Source of the DNA: Pseudomonadales bacterium
GTDB taxonomy: Bacteria; Pseudomonadota; Gammaproteobacteria; Pseudomonadales; Azotimanducaceae
Assembly (NCBI GenBank): GCA_017642855.1
Contig: JAEPOO010000001.1
Span: 2,209,469-2,273,468, forward strand
Length of the DNA stretch: 64,000 bases
Reading direction: 5' to 3'
Part shown: piece by piece, positions 31,960 through 40,187 of the stretch
Position numbering within the stretch: position 1 is the stretch's first letter
Layout of the letters: each line of letters starts with the position of its first letter
Position numbers and translations under genes: made by a program
Notes under the pieces: model-generated
The model's input: only the letters and a program-made list of their open reading frames with translations
Databases searched by the model: none
What the model was told of the DNA's origin: nothing

Positions 31960-33615
31960 TTAGCCTGCGTGGCGTAAAACATTCCCTGATCGCGCACCGG
32001 TCAGCTCGTCATTTTCCAGAATCACCTGACCATTACACAGCGTCGCGCGGTAGCCTTTCGCTTTCTGGATAAACCGAGGCGCACCACCGGGAAAGTCGTG
32101 CACAATTTCCGGCATGCGTTCTGACAGCGATTCCAGTTCGATCACATTTACATCTGCTTTCTTGCCCACCTCAAGAGCACCGCGGTCTTTCAGGCCAATG
32201 ATCCGTGCGGGCACAGACGTGATTCTTTTGACCGCTTCGGGCAGCGAAAAGAGTCCCGAGTCCCGATGCCAGTGGGTCATCACAAAAGTTGCCCAGCCAG
32301 AATCCATGATCTGGCTTACGTGGGCTCCGGCATCACCAAGACTGGGAATACAGAACTCACTGGAAATGGCCTCGGCCAGGGCATCCATGTTCTGGTTAAA
32401 GAACCTCAGTGTGAACAGCGCTTTACCTTCAGTCTCATTGGAAATTCGGATGAAGGTTTCGGAAGGATGTTCGCCGTTAGCAGCAGCAACCGCCTGAAGG
32501 CTTTCATCGGGACCACCCACATAATTCGGCTTGTCGCCATCACCCAGGTAAAAAATCATATCTTCGGAAATGAGCGGACCTTTTTCTTTTGCCCGCTCAA
32601 CCAGGCGAGCAACAAACTCAGGATCTTTAATCGCCGCAACACGAGCGTCAAAGTCCAAATCAAACAGTTCGCTCCAGGCGCCGCCCCTCCAGGGCAGGTA
32701 AGCCTGCAGTCCGGTGACAAATCCGGATGACCTCGGAATCGCAATCGCGTTCACGTCGAGACCCTGTTCACGCATCGCCATGATGCGCTGTTCTACTTTG
32801 TCACCATAGGTGCTGCTTCGACCGGTTCCATGACTGAACAGCACACGGGAGTTGTCTGCTTCCTTGCGGATCAATTCCATCTCACCATCAAAGTCGCCCC
32901 CAAAGTTGGTCACGTTCTGCATCAGGGCACCCTGCTCGCCTACCACTTTCGCGATGACCTCAAGCTCATCATGCTCAGCGTGCGTGCCGGGCACATGGCG
33001 ACCATCAGGGATGTAGTGACCCAGGAAGCGGGAAGTTGAAAAGCCAACGGCGCCATCGGCGACCGCCTGCTTTACGATTCCAGCCATTTCCTGCTTTTCT
33101 TCTTCTGTCGGCTGCTCATCAATACTGCGCTCACCCATCACGTAGTAGCGCAGCGCACAGTGACCAATCATACCCGCAACATTAATCGCCGGATCCAGCT
33201 TCTCCAGCTCATCCAGGTACTCACCATAGTGTTCCCAATTCCAGGAAAGACCCGACATAATGGCGTCGCGAGGAATGTCTTCCACCGTTTCCATCATGCC
33301 AGCGAGGAATTCCCGGTCGTTGGGTTTGCAGGGCGCAAAGGTGACACCACAGTTGCCGAGCAGTGCCGTTGTGACACCGTGCCAGCTGATTGGCGTCAGC
33401 TGAGGATCCCAGCCAATCTGAGCGTCGAGGTGTGTATGAACGTCAACAAAACCTGGTGTGACGATGTGTCCGGCTGCATCAATTTCTTGTTTACCGGACT
33501 CGCTGATTTCACCGATCGCCGCAATCGTGTCTCCGTTAATCGCAACATCCGCCGACACCGGTTCGCCGCCGTTTCCGTCAACGACCAATCCATTTCGAAT
33601 CACTACGTCATACAT
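31960..33615 (-). CDS. N-acyl-D-amino-acid deacylase-type amidohydrolase
   Basis: This is a metal-dependent hydrolase of the D-aminoacylase branch of the amidohydrolase superfamily. The start MYDVVIRNGLVVDGNG and the metal site PGFVDVHTHLDAQ (residues about 54-66) are characteristic. Further signatures are GNCGVTFAPC, the SHGTGRSS region with a ligand His, and SLGDAGAHVSQIMD near residue 435. The 551-aa size is typical. Substrates in this subgroup are often unknown amides or hydantoin-like ring compounds. It is divergent from a VOC-family gene across a 133-bp promoter region. Confidence 0.82.
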   Translation of the reverse strand: MYDVVIRNGLVVDGNGGEPVSADVAINGDTIAAIGEISESGKQEIDAAGHIVTPGFVDVHTHLDAQIGWDPQLTPISWHGVTTALLGNCGVTFAPCKPNDREFLAGMMETVEDIPRDAIMSGLSWNWEHYGEYLDELEKLDPAINVAGMIGHCALRYYVMGERSIDEQPTEEEKQEMAGIVKQAVADGAVGFSTSRFLGHYIPDGRHVPGTHAEHDELEVIAKVVGEQGALMQNVTNFGGDFDGEMELIRKEADNSRVLFSHGTGRSSTYGDKVEQRIMAMREQGLDVNAIAIPRSSGFVTGLQAYLPWRGGAWSELFDLDFDARVAAIKDPEFVARLVERAKEKGPLISEDMIFYLGDGDKPNYVGGPDESLQAVAAANGEHPSETFIRISNETEGKALFTLRFFNQNMDALAEAISSEFCIPSLGDAGAHVSQIMDSGWATFVMTHWHRDSGLFSLPEAVKRITSVPARIIGLKDRGALEVGKKADVNVIELESLSERMPEIVHDFPGGAPRFIQKAKGYRATLCNGQVILENDELTGARSGNVLRHAG

Positions 33616-33748
33616 GGTGAAATCCTTCCTTTTTTCGACTTTGTATCACATTCAATATGTTGGCTGCACGGTAACGCTGAACGCCGGAATGGTTGTTCAT
33701 TGACGGAAACTATGGGATAAACCGGGAAATTTTGGGGGAGTAACCAAC

Positions 33749-34153
33749 ATGTCACTGGACATCAAAAAAGCCGCCATTGACCTTGGCATCATCACGAAAG
33801 ACGCTGAGCCCATGCTCGCGTTCTATCGTGATCTACTGGGTTTCCGCTTTGAAGCCACTCTGGATATGCCGGGCGGCACGAAGATGCATCGACTCTGGTG
33901 TGGTGACAGCCTGATCAAGATACTCGTTCACGAAAAAGCGCCGCCTGCGGAAGCAGCACCCGGTGGTCTGGCCGGTGCAACCGGCTATCGGTACTGGACC
34001 ATCACCATCAACAACCTGGATGAGGTCACGGCAGCCTGCGAAGAGGCGGGTCACAAGGTACCGGTTAAACTGGTGAACGTCAGACCCGGCGTGCGGATCT
34101 CCATGGTGGAGGATCCTGATGGCAACTGGGTCGAGTTCCTGGAGCAGAGCTAA
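33749..34153 (+). CDS. VOC-family (glyoxalase/dioxygenase-like) protein
   Basis: This 134-aa protein has two beta-alpha-beta-beta-beta modules of the vicinal oxygen chelate fold. It begins with AAIDLGIITKDAEPMLAFYRDLLGFRFE and ends VEDPDGNWVEFLEQ, the usual metal-ligand Glu region. Its function cannot be read from sequence; lactoylglutathione lyase, dioxygenase or resistance roles are all possible. GGGGGAG about 8 nt before the ATG is a strong ribosome-binding site. Confidence 0.8.
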   Translation: MSLDIKKAAIDLGIITKDAEPMLAFYRDLLGFRFEATLDMPGGTKMHRLWCGDSLIKILVHEKAPPAEAAPGGLAGATGYRYWTITINNLDEVTAACEEAGHKVPVKLVNVRPGVRISMVEDPDGNWVEFLEQS

Positions 34154-34199
34154 AGCAGATCTGGAATTCTTCAGACGGTGTCAGGCAACCGCTTTAAGC

Positions 34200-34311
34200 C
34201 CGAGTGCCAGAAACAGCCCTGAGCCGATGCACTCGGTTAAGACCGAGTGCCAGAAACAGCCCTGAGCCGATGCACTCGGCTAAGACCGAGTGCCAGAAAC
34301 AGCCCTGAGCC
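34200..34311. repeat. 43-bp tandem repeat with internal hairpins (2.6 copies)
   Basis: Copies start at 34201, 34244 and 34287, with a period of 43 bp; the third is cut after about 25 bp. Within the first two, CCGAGTGC (34200-34207, 34243-34250) and GCACTCGG (34229-34236, 34272-34279) form perfect 8-bp stems over a 21-nt loop. The array lies between two convergent genes and could serve as a processed or terminating 3' region. Confidence 0.9.
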
Positions 34312-34321
34312 AAATTGCGTG

Positions 34322-34618
34322 TTAAGCACGCGTTCCTGAAAAAGTCGCTTCTCCGAAAGCACCCAGCTTCACATTCCCACTGATGGCATCCCCGTCAACC
34401 TCGGCGGTGATCTCCAGAGTCATGGGCATGGGCGATGTCATCTCCACATTCCAGGCCAGGTTGTTGCCATCAACACTACCACCCTCAAATTCCTGAGTGC
34501 CCTGCGCACCTTCCATCTTCCCTGAAAGACTGCCCCCCTCTGTCGACAGGGTCATGGTTGCCTGCTGGGCGCCCATGGGTGAATTAATCGTGCAGTTCCA
34601 ACTTCCGTCAGCGCTCAT
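34322..34618 (-). CDS. Small beta-rich hypothetical protein
   Basis: This is a 98-aa protein with no signal peptide or membrane segment. The pattern of GxW, TMTLSTEGGSLSGKMEG, and ISGNVKLGAFGEATFSG suggests repeated amphipathic beta strands that would form a small barrel or sandwich. I do not recognise a characterised family. It is divergent from the gamma-glutamyltransferase gene and convergent with the VOC gene across the 43-bp repeat. Codon usage looks like that of its neighbours. Confidence 0.65.
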   Translation of the reverse strand: MSADGSWNCTINSPMGAQQATMTLSTEGGSLSGKMEGAQGTQEFEGGSVDGNNLAWNVEMTSPMPMTLEITAEVDGDAISGNVKLGAFGEATFSGTRA

Positions 34619-34731
34619 TGATGCTCCCTCACTGTTTTGGTGATTTCATAGATTTGTACTTCTCAACATACGCTTTTCATCATTAAGGCTCAATTGTTGA
34701 GTCCCAACCGTTATTCCCGTAGCTTTTCGCG

Positions 34732-36303
34732 ATGAGCAAAACAAAACAGACGGTCCAGCAGAACTGGACCATTCGAAAGCCTTCCATTGAATCCACCAGC
34801 GGCCTGGTCGCCAGCCAGCACTATATTGCCTCGGATATCGGTGCAGACATTCTTGAACAGGGTGGTAACGCCATCGATGCAGCCATAGCGACAGGGCTTG
34901 CGCTCGGTGTCGTCGAACCCTGGATGAGTGGAATCGGCGGCGGCGGTTATATGACCGTTTATCTCGCAGAAACGAAACAGGTGAAAGTGGTCGACTTCGG
35001 CATGCGAGCACCGTTTGACTCGACCGCAGAGGATTACCCGCTTGCTGGCGAAGGCACCAATGCCAGTGATGCCTTCAACTGGCCCAAGGTCACCGGAGAC
35101 GTGAACATTCACGGTCCCCTGTCCGTTGCGGTGCCGGGTTATATCAAAGGAATTGCGTTGGCTCTGGAACAATTCGGCACCTTGTCCTGGGCATCACTGA
35201 TCGAGCCCGCTTGCGTGGAAGCTGAAGCGGGATTGCCTGTCGATTGGTTCAGTTCGCAGAAGATCAATCAATGGTCACGTGCCCTGAGCACCTATGAGGA
35301 AACTCGCAAGACTTACCTGGCCGACGGCCTACCGCCTGTCGCCGACATAGAGGGTTACCTGAAACGCCTTCCCCTCGGCAACCTGGCTAACACCTACCGT
35401 ACTCTGCAAAACGAAGGCCCCGACGCTTACTACACTGGTCCCTTAGGCCGATCTATCGTCAATGATCTGCAGGCTGCCGGATCAAAAATCAACGAAAAAG
35501 ATCTGAGAGAGTACAACGTGGCCATCACCGACCCACTAACCACCGCTTACCGGGGCAATCAGTTTTATGTGTCCGGGCCGCTGACTGCAGGGCCTTCGAT
35601 CATCCACGCGCTGCAAAAACTTGAGCAAAACTATGCACCTCGGGGTGACGGACCCGATACTGAAACCTATCAGGCGTATGTTGAATCACTCCGAAGTGCT
35701 TATGCGGATCGTCTGGCGAACCTGGGTGAAGGTAATACCTCACACATCTGTGTCGCTGACAGCGAAGGCAATGTTGTCTCACTGACGCAAACCATCATGT
35801 CCGCCTTCGGCTCTCGAATCATGCTGCCGGGTTCCGGCATCCTGATGAACAACGGTATGATGTGGTTCGACCCAACGCCTGGGGGTCCCAACTCCGTCGT
35901 GGGTGGTCGCCGCCCCCTTTGCAACATGTGTCCGTCCATCCTGACTGAGCCGGACGGCAGTGTAACGGCGATTGGCGCCTGTGGTGGCCGAAAGATTTTC
36001 CCGGCTGTGTTCCAGCTAACGTCCTTCCTATCAGACTTTGAGATGAGCGTTGATTCAGCGGTTCATGAGGCTCGAATTGATGTCTCAGGTACCGAGAAAG
36101 TTGCGATCATGGATCACATCGCGGCGAAAACTTTGAACCATCTCGAAGCGCAATACCCTCAGAGCCTTGTGCTTCCCAACGGCGTCAGCCCGAACCCGTT
36201 TGCGCTGCCGCAAGTGATCAGAAGGAAATCAGACGGTCAATTTGAAGGCGGCGCTTTTGTGCCATCACCTCACGCGAAGGTTTCAGCGCCCGGCAACTCT
36301 TAG
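34732..36303 (+). CDS. Gamma-glutamyltransferase family protein
   Basis: This is an N-terminal nucleophile hydrolase acting on gamma-glutamyl amides such as glutathione. The expected features are SQHYIASDIGADILEQGGNAIDAAIATGLALGVVEP at the N-terminus and the autocatalytic cleavage site GNTSHICVADSEGN, where Thr near residue 339 would be the nucleophile, followed by PGSGILMNNGMMWFDP. The 523-aa length is short compared with the 550-590 aa of E. coli Ggt. No signal peptide is evident, so it may be cytoplasmic. It overlaps the convergent serine hydrolase by 21 bp. Confidence 0.85.
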   Translation: MSKTKQTVQQNWTIRKPSIESTSGLVASQHYIASDIGADILEQGGNAIDAAIATGLALGVVEPWMSGIGGGGYMTVYLAETKQVKVVDFGMRAPFDSTAEDYPLAGEGTNASDAFNWPKVTGDVNIHGPLSVAVPGYIKGIALALEQFGTLSWASLIEPACVEAEAGLPVDWFSSQKINQWSRALSTYEETRKTYLADGLPPVADIEGYLKRLPLGNLANTYRTLQNEGPDAYYTGPLGRSIVNDLQAAGSKINEKDLREYNVAITDPLTTAYRGNQFYVSGPLTAGPSIIHALQKLEQNYAPRGDGPDTETYQAYVESLRSAYADRLANLGEGNTSHICVADSEGNVVSLTQTIMSAFGSRIMLPGSGILMNNGMMWFDPTPGGPNSVVGGRRPLCNMCPSILTEPDGSVTAIGACGGRKIFPAVFQLTSFLSDFEMSVDSAVHEARIDVSGTEKVAIMDHIAAKTLNHLEAQYPQSLVLPNGVSPNPFALPQVIRRKSDGQFEGGAFVPSPHAKVSAPGNS

Positions 36304-37452
36304 GGATTGGTGACTGAAGGTTTTTTCGTGAAGTTCGGCGAAGTCGAGCACCAGTTGATTAATACCTCGCGGTTCAGAATTGGTCAGCAGCACCATGCCA
36401 GTTTGGGTTTCCCGGTGGAACACCATGGAGCTACACATACCTTTCACGTAACCCCCGTGATGAACAAATCCTGACTGAGCACCGTAGTCAAAAACCCGCC
36501 ACCCTAAGCCATAGTAAACGTCACCCAGCGCCTGACGCTTCGGGTAATGTGCCTGGTAACGTGAGGTTTTGATCACGCCCTGATGCATTGCCGCCAGCAT
36601 ATCTTCCGGCAACACTTCCGGGTTGTTCCCCAGCTGCGCGAGCAACCAGGTGCTGAGGTCCGAGATACTGGCATTTACGCCAGCTGCCGGGGGCACTTTG
36701 TAATAATGCGGGGTCGGCTTGACGGAAACCCATCGCTTACCGTTCCAGACGTGAGGTTTCGCGTGGTTTTCGTCCTCGACAAACTCTCTGTATCCGAAAG
36801 ACGCGCGACTCATTTCAAGAGGCTGGAATATGGTGCGGTTCACATAATCCTGATAACGCATGGCAGTCTGACGTTCTACCAGATCACCTAGAAGACTGAA
36901 CACAACATTCTGGTAGCCGTAACAACGCCCCGGCGCGCAGACAAAATCAACACGGTCCAGGCGATCAACAATCCGCTGGAACGACATGTTTTCTTCGATC
37001 AGGTTCGTGTAGGCATGAGGCATCAACCCAGTGGATTGAGACATCAGATGATGCAGGTTGATCTGGTTGCCATAGTCAGATTGCTTGAATTTCAGGCCCG
37101 ACAAATTGGACTTGAGCGGTGTTTGCCAGGTGATCTGGGTGTCTTCCACCAGGATGGAGGCCACCGCTGAAGCGAAGGTCTTGGATAGGGAAGCAATCCG
37201 AAAGAGTGTGTCAGGCGTAACCGCTTCTGACGAGTTGACCCGTCGTACGCCATAGGTTTCTTTGAGCACCACTTTGCCGTTTTCGACAATCACGAGCGCC
37301 GCACCGGGTGCGTCTTTGATCAGCGGCAGGACATAATCTCTTTCAAAGGTGTCTGCGAACCCATCGGCCTGAGATATCAGGGGGAAAAGCAGCGTGAGCA
37401 CTACGAAAAAAACTGTTCTTTTTGACAGCGGCAAAAAGAGCACCACCAACAA
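36283..37452 (-). CDS. Serine hydrolase, class C beta-lactamase/DD-peptidase family
   Basis: This is a secreted penicillin-binding-fold hydrolase. A signal peptide is visible (KRTVFFVVLTLLFPLISQADG). The catalytic SxxK motif is SLSKTFAS near residue 94, the YxN motif is YGYQN, and HHGGYV takes the place of KTG. Family members include esterases, D-aminopeptidases and AmpC; HGG rather than KTG points to an esterase/peptidase rather than a true beta-lactamase. Function is open. Confidence 0.82.
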   Translation of the reverse strand: MLVVLFLPLSKRTVFFVVLTLLFPLISQADGFADTFERDYVLPLIKDAPGAALVIVENGKVVLKETYGVRRVNSSEAVTPDTLFRIASLSKTFASAVASILVEDTQITWQTPLKSNLSGLKFKQSDYGNQINLHHLMSQSTGLMPHAYTNLIEENMSFQRIVDRLDRVDFVCAPGRCYGYQNVVFSLLGDLVERQTAMRYQDYVNRTIFQPLEMSRASFGYREFVEDENHAKPHVWNGKRWVSVKPTPHYYKVPPAAGVNASISDLSTWLLAQLGNNPEVLPEDMLAAMHQGVIKTSRYQAHYPKRQALGDVYYGLGWRVFDYGAQSGFVHHGGYVKGMCSSMVFHRETQTGMVLLTNSEPRGINQLVLDFAELHEKTFSHQSLRVAGR

Positions 37453-37542
37453 CGCTTTGATGGGGAAATAACTTACAAACTATTAGAAGGATTGTAAATT
37501 ATTTTGCGTCATCGTGGACCAGATTAGAGTTAAACTGCCACC

Positions 37543-37692
37543 ATGGGATTCATAATTTTCGGTGTTTTCTTCGGCCTGATGTTCGGCACCGGTCTGTTTT
37601 TCCTCGTCATCTACCCCGCACTCAGAGAAAGGAAACAGCAGCGGGCGAAAGAGGCACTGATCAGAAAAGACACGTCCGATGAAGAACAGTAA
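37543..37692 (+). CDS. 49-aa single-span membrane protein
   Basis: This small reading frame starts MGFIIFGVFFGLMFGTGLFFLVIYPAL with one hydrophobic segment, followed by a charged tail rich in Arg, Lys and Gln that ends DTSDEEQ. It overlaps the next gene by 14 bp in a different frame, an arrangement that suggests translational coupling. It has no family I know. Its direction is opposite to the ccm operon, and both small genes precede the ccmI 3' end. Confidence 0.5.
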   Translation: MGFIIFGVFFGLMFGTGLFFLVIYPALRERKQQRAKEALIRKDTSDEEQ

Positions 37693-37993
37693 GTTAAGCC
37701 TACAAGAAGTCTGGCAATTAGGGTGTCAGGGTGAAAAGCTCACTGTCGATGACCAGAAACGATTTGCAACCATGGCTCGGAGCCGCTTCCACACTTTCCA
37801 GATGGGGATGACACACGCCCAGGAACAAATAAACACTGATCAGACGCAATCCCTGGTTGCCGGACTGGCTGTCGAGCTTAAAGACAATCCTGGCTTAAAA
37901 GTCATGTGGGAAAGAATGTCGATCAGCGAGTCGGATTTTGGTCAGCAGGTGACGGTTCAACTAGAGCGGATCGAGCAGCCGGTCATTCACTGA
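37679..37993 (+). CDS. Hypothetical 104-aa protein
   Basis: This soluble, helix-rich protein has no signal peptide. I see no recognisable motif; the middle part (FATMARSRFHTFQMGMTHAQEQ) looks amphipathic. Its start lies inside the 49-aa gene and its end overlaps the convergent ccmI gene by 11 bp. Coupling to the small membrane protein suggests the two products work together (inference). Confidence 0.55.
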   Translation: MKNSKLSLQEVWQLGCQGEKLTVDDQKRFATMARSRFHTFQMGMTHAQEQINTDQTQSLVAGLAVELKDNPGLKVMWERMSISESDFGQQVTVQLERIEQPVIH

Positions 37994-39185
37994 CCGGGTC
38001 TGCGATTAAAAGGCGAATCGGAGAAACTTCCGACGTCAGATCTAAGATTTCTGATCGCGCCTCATAGTCACCTGGTGAGGGTGTTACCTGACCCGATTGC
38101 GAGATCCGTGCAATAACAACCACTTCGTCAAACGTCGCCAAACTCATCCCAGGCACCATCGCCATAGTTTCGTTCAGCGTGACTTCCATCGGTAAGCGCG
38201 CAAGCGGGAGTCTCTGGACCGCGAGCGGCGCTGGCGGCCCGTTTGCAGCACGAGCGTACACGAACACCGTAGACGCCTGAGACACCGCCACTTCATCCGC
38301 CTTAGAAACCATCACCCGCAAAGACCGACCCGCAGCAGAAGCCGCAACCGCGGTTTCTTCGACGCCGCCAATACGCGCTACCGCACGCCTGATGAGCTCT
38401 GCTCGCTGACCCGTGATACCCGTATCAAGCGCTTTCTGAAACCAGGCTAACGCGGTTTGCTCATTGCCTTCCTGCATAGCGCCTATTGCCCGGATTTCCA
38501 TCATACTGACATCATGAGGATTCGCTCGAAGTGCGACATCGATCGCACTGTCGACTTCGGAATCTACTTTGCGACCTGCTTTCAGATACAGCACCTCTGC
38601 ATATTGAGACAGTAGGTTATGGTCGCCAGGAAATTGCGCTACCAGCCCGCTCATTACCTCAGCAGAAGCGGCGTAAGCCTCGATATTCAGATACGCTCTC
38701 GACAAAAGGAACTGGAGGTCGGGATCGTCTGGTTTCTGGCTTGCTCGGCGTTCAATCTGACCGACGAAGCGACGATACGCAATACGATCATCCATTGAGA
38801 TGGTCTCGAATCTCTCGGTCAACTCAACATCACTCATCGCGCCTTGACCAATACCCGCATCAAAGTAGATGAGTGCCGCGAAGACGGGCAGAACCAGGGC
38901 TGTCCCGATCAGCCATCTCGACGCTGGCTTCTTATCGGGTGACGCGTTAACGGCTTCAGTCGTATCTTTCTGGCCATCAGCCTCGAGAAGAAGATTCTTT
39001 TGCGCTTCTCTGGTCAACGCCTCGGCATCTTCGTCTGTCCCAAGTTCACCGACATGCTCTCGATATAGCGAGACATTCAGATCTGAACGATCAGCTGTCT
39101 CTTCCTGCTTGGAACGGGCGAGAGGCAGCAAAACAAAAACACTGGCCAGTAGTGCCAGGCCTAACGCGCCAAGATAGAAACTCAT
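37983..39185 (-). CDS. ccmI: Cytochrome c maturation protein CcmI
   Basis: CcmI chaperones apocytochrome c to the CcmFH ligation complex. An N-terminal membrane segment (YLGALGLALLASVFVLLPLA) and a second near residue 90 flank a cytoplasmic loop that starts SKQEETADRSDLNVSLYREHVGELG; a periplasmic part with tetratricopeptide-like helices (DPDLQFLLSRAYLNIEAY...) and a C-terminal beta domain follow. The 400-aa layout matches Pseudomonas CycH/CcmI. It is the last gene of the ccm operon and overlaps ccmH by 4 bp. Confidence 0.9.
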   Translation of the reverse strand: MSFYLGALGLALLASVFVLLPLARSKQEETADRSDLNVSLYREHVGELGTDEDAEALTREAQKNLLLEADGQKDTTEAVNASPDKKPASRWLIGTALVLPVFAALIYFDAGIGQGAMSDVELTERFETISMDDRIAYRRFVGQIERRASQKPDDPDLQFLLSRAYLNIEAYAASAEVMSGLVAQFPGDHNLLSQYAEVLYLKAGRKVDSEVDSAIDVALRANPHDVSMMEIRAIGAMQEGNEQTALAWFQKALDTGITGQRAELIRRAVARIGGVEETAVAASAAGRSLRVMVSKADEVAVSQASTVFVYARAANGPPAPLAVQRLPLARLPMEVTLNETMAMVPGMSLATFDEVVVIARISQSGQVTPSPGDYEARSEILDLTSEVSPIRLLIADPVSE

Positions 39186-39658
39186 CGCAGGTCTTCCTGG
39201 CGCTCGCTTTCCTGCAGAAGTTCCTGCAGCCGTTTCTGATCATCACGGCTCATGACAACCGGTTCATTTCCCTGCCTGGCAATTCGCCACCAGATAAAGG
39301 CAGCGATCAACCCCAGGATGACCGGACCAAACCAGAGGAGAAAGGTACTTGCTCCGACTCTTGGCTGATATAGGATGAAATCACCGTATCGCTCGTACAT
39401 AAAGTCAAGGATTTCGTCGTCCGCCTTTCCGTCCAGCAGCATTCTATGGACCTCACGCCTCAAATCCTGAGCGATCATTGCATCCGAACCTGCAAGGTTT
39501 GTATTCAAACACTGGGGACAACGAAGCTCCGCAATCAGATCGTCGTATCGTTTCTCCAGGTGTTCGTTCGGAAACGGATAGGCGTCAATCGTCGCGAAAC
39601 TTGAGGAAGCAACCAACCACGTCAGGAAAACCGAAAACCTAAGCATCAGGATTCTCAC
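39182..39658 (-). CDS. ccmH: Cytochrome c maturation thiol reductase CcmH (CcmL-type)
   Basis: CcmH keeps the CXXCH motif of apocytochrome c reduced. It has a signal peptide, the active-site LRCPQC motif in IAELRCPQCLNTNLAGSD, and one C-terminal membrane segment. The 158-aa protein is the short N-terminal-domain form, with the TPR part encoded separately by ccmI. It overlaps ccmG by 20 bp. Confidence 0.93.
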   Translation of the reverse strand: MRILMLRFSVFLTWLVASSSFATIDAYPFPNEHLEKRYDDLIAELRCPQCLNTNLAGSDAMIAQDLRREVHRMLLDGKADDEILDFMYERYGDFILYQPRVGASTFLLWFGPVILGLIAAFIWWRIARQGNEPVVMSRDDQKRLQELLQESERQEDLR

Positions 39659-40187
39659 TGAGGAAATTCACCACCGGGGAAATCTCACTCTCCCATACAG
39701 CATGAGTGACCGGCCCGACGTAACGAAAACGAATGATCCCATCTGAATCGAGCACAAACGTTTCAGGCGCGCCATAGACACCAAGGTCGATCGCAAGCGT
39801 CCCTTCGTCATCCACGATGCTGAACTGATAGGGGTCTTCTCTACGTTCCAGCCAAGCAATCGCTTTGTCTGTGATATCGTTGTAATTCACCCCGAAAATA
39901 GGAATATTTTCCTCGCGACTGATTCGCATCAGCTCGGGATGTTCAACGATACAATTCGGGCACCAGGTACCCCAGACGTTCACCAGCGAAATCTGTCCGA
40001 CCAGATCCGCCCGGGATCTGATCGTCTCTGCATCATGCAGGTCCAACAGCTCAAATTCCGGGAACGGTTTATCAATCAGCGCTGAAGGCAATAAATGTGG
40101 ATCTTTTAGCCGAAACCCCAGCGCCAGGAATCCACAAAGCACCACAAATACAACCAGCGGAATGAGCAGCGACTTATTGAAACTCAA
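39639..40187 (-). CDS. ccmG: Thiol:disulfide interchange protein CcmG/DsbE
   Basis: This is a membrane-anchored thioredoxin-like protein that reduces apocytochrome c or CcmH. One N-terminal membrane segment is followed by the thioredoxin fold with NVWGTWCPNCIVEHPEL, where the CPNC pair is the redox centre. I moved the start to the TTG at 40187: a perfect AGGAGG (40195-40200) lies 7 nt upstream, and the TTG overlaps the ccmF stop as TTGA. The longer in-frame start at 40298 would add 37 arginine-rich residues encoded inside ccmF. Confidence 0.92.
   Translation of the reverse strand: MSFNKSLLIPLVVFVVLCGFLALGFRLKDPHLLPSALIDKPFPEFELLDLHDAETIRSRADLVGQISLVNVWGTWCPNCIVEHPELMRISREENIPIFGVNYNDITDKAIAWLERREDPYQFSIVDDEGTLAIDLGVYGAPETFVLDSDGIIRFRYVGPVTHAVWESEISPVVNFLSENPDA

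Noticed and set aside
34200..34311. Hairpin repeats as integron attC sites
   Set aside because: No integrase gene and no GTTRRRY/RYYYAAC cores at the arms; the flanking genes are not cassettes in one orientation.
36283..37452. Serine hydrolase as a beta-lactamase resistance gene
   Set aside because: The KTG box is replaced by HGG and no ampR-like regulator is adjacent, so resistance is not supported.
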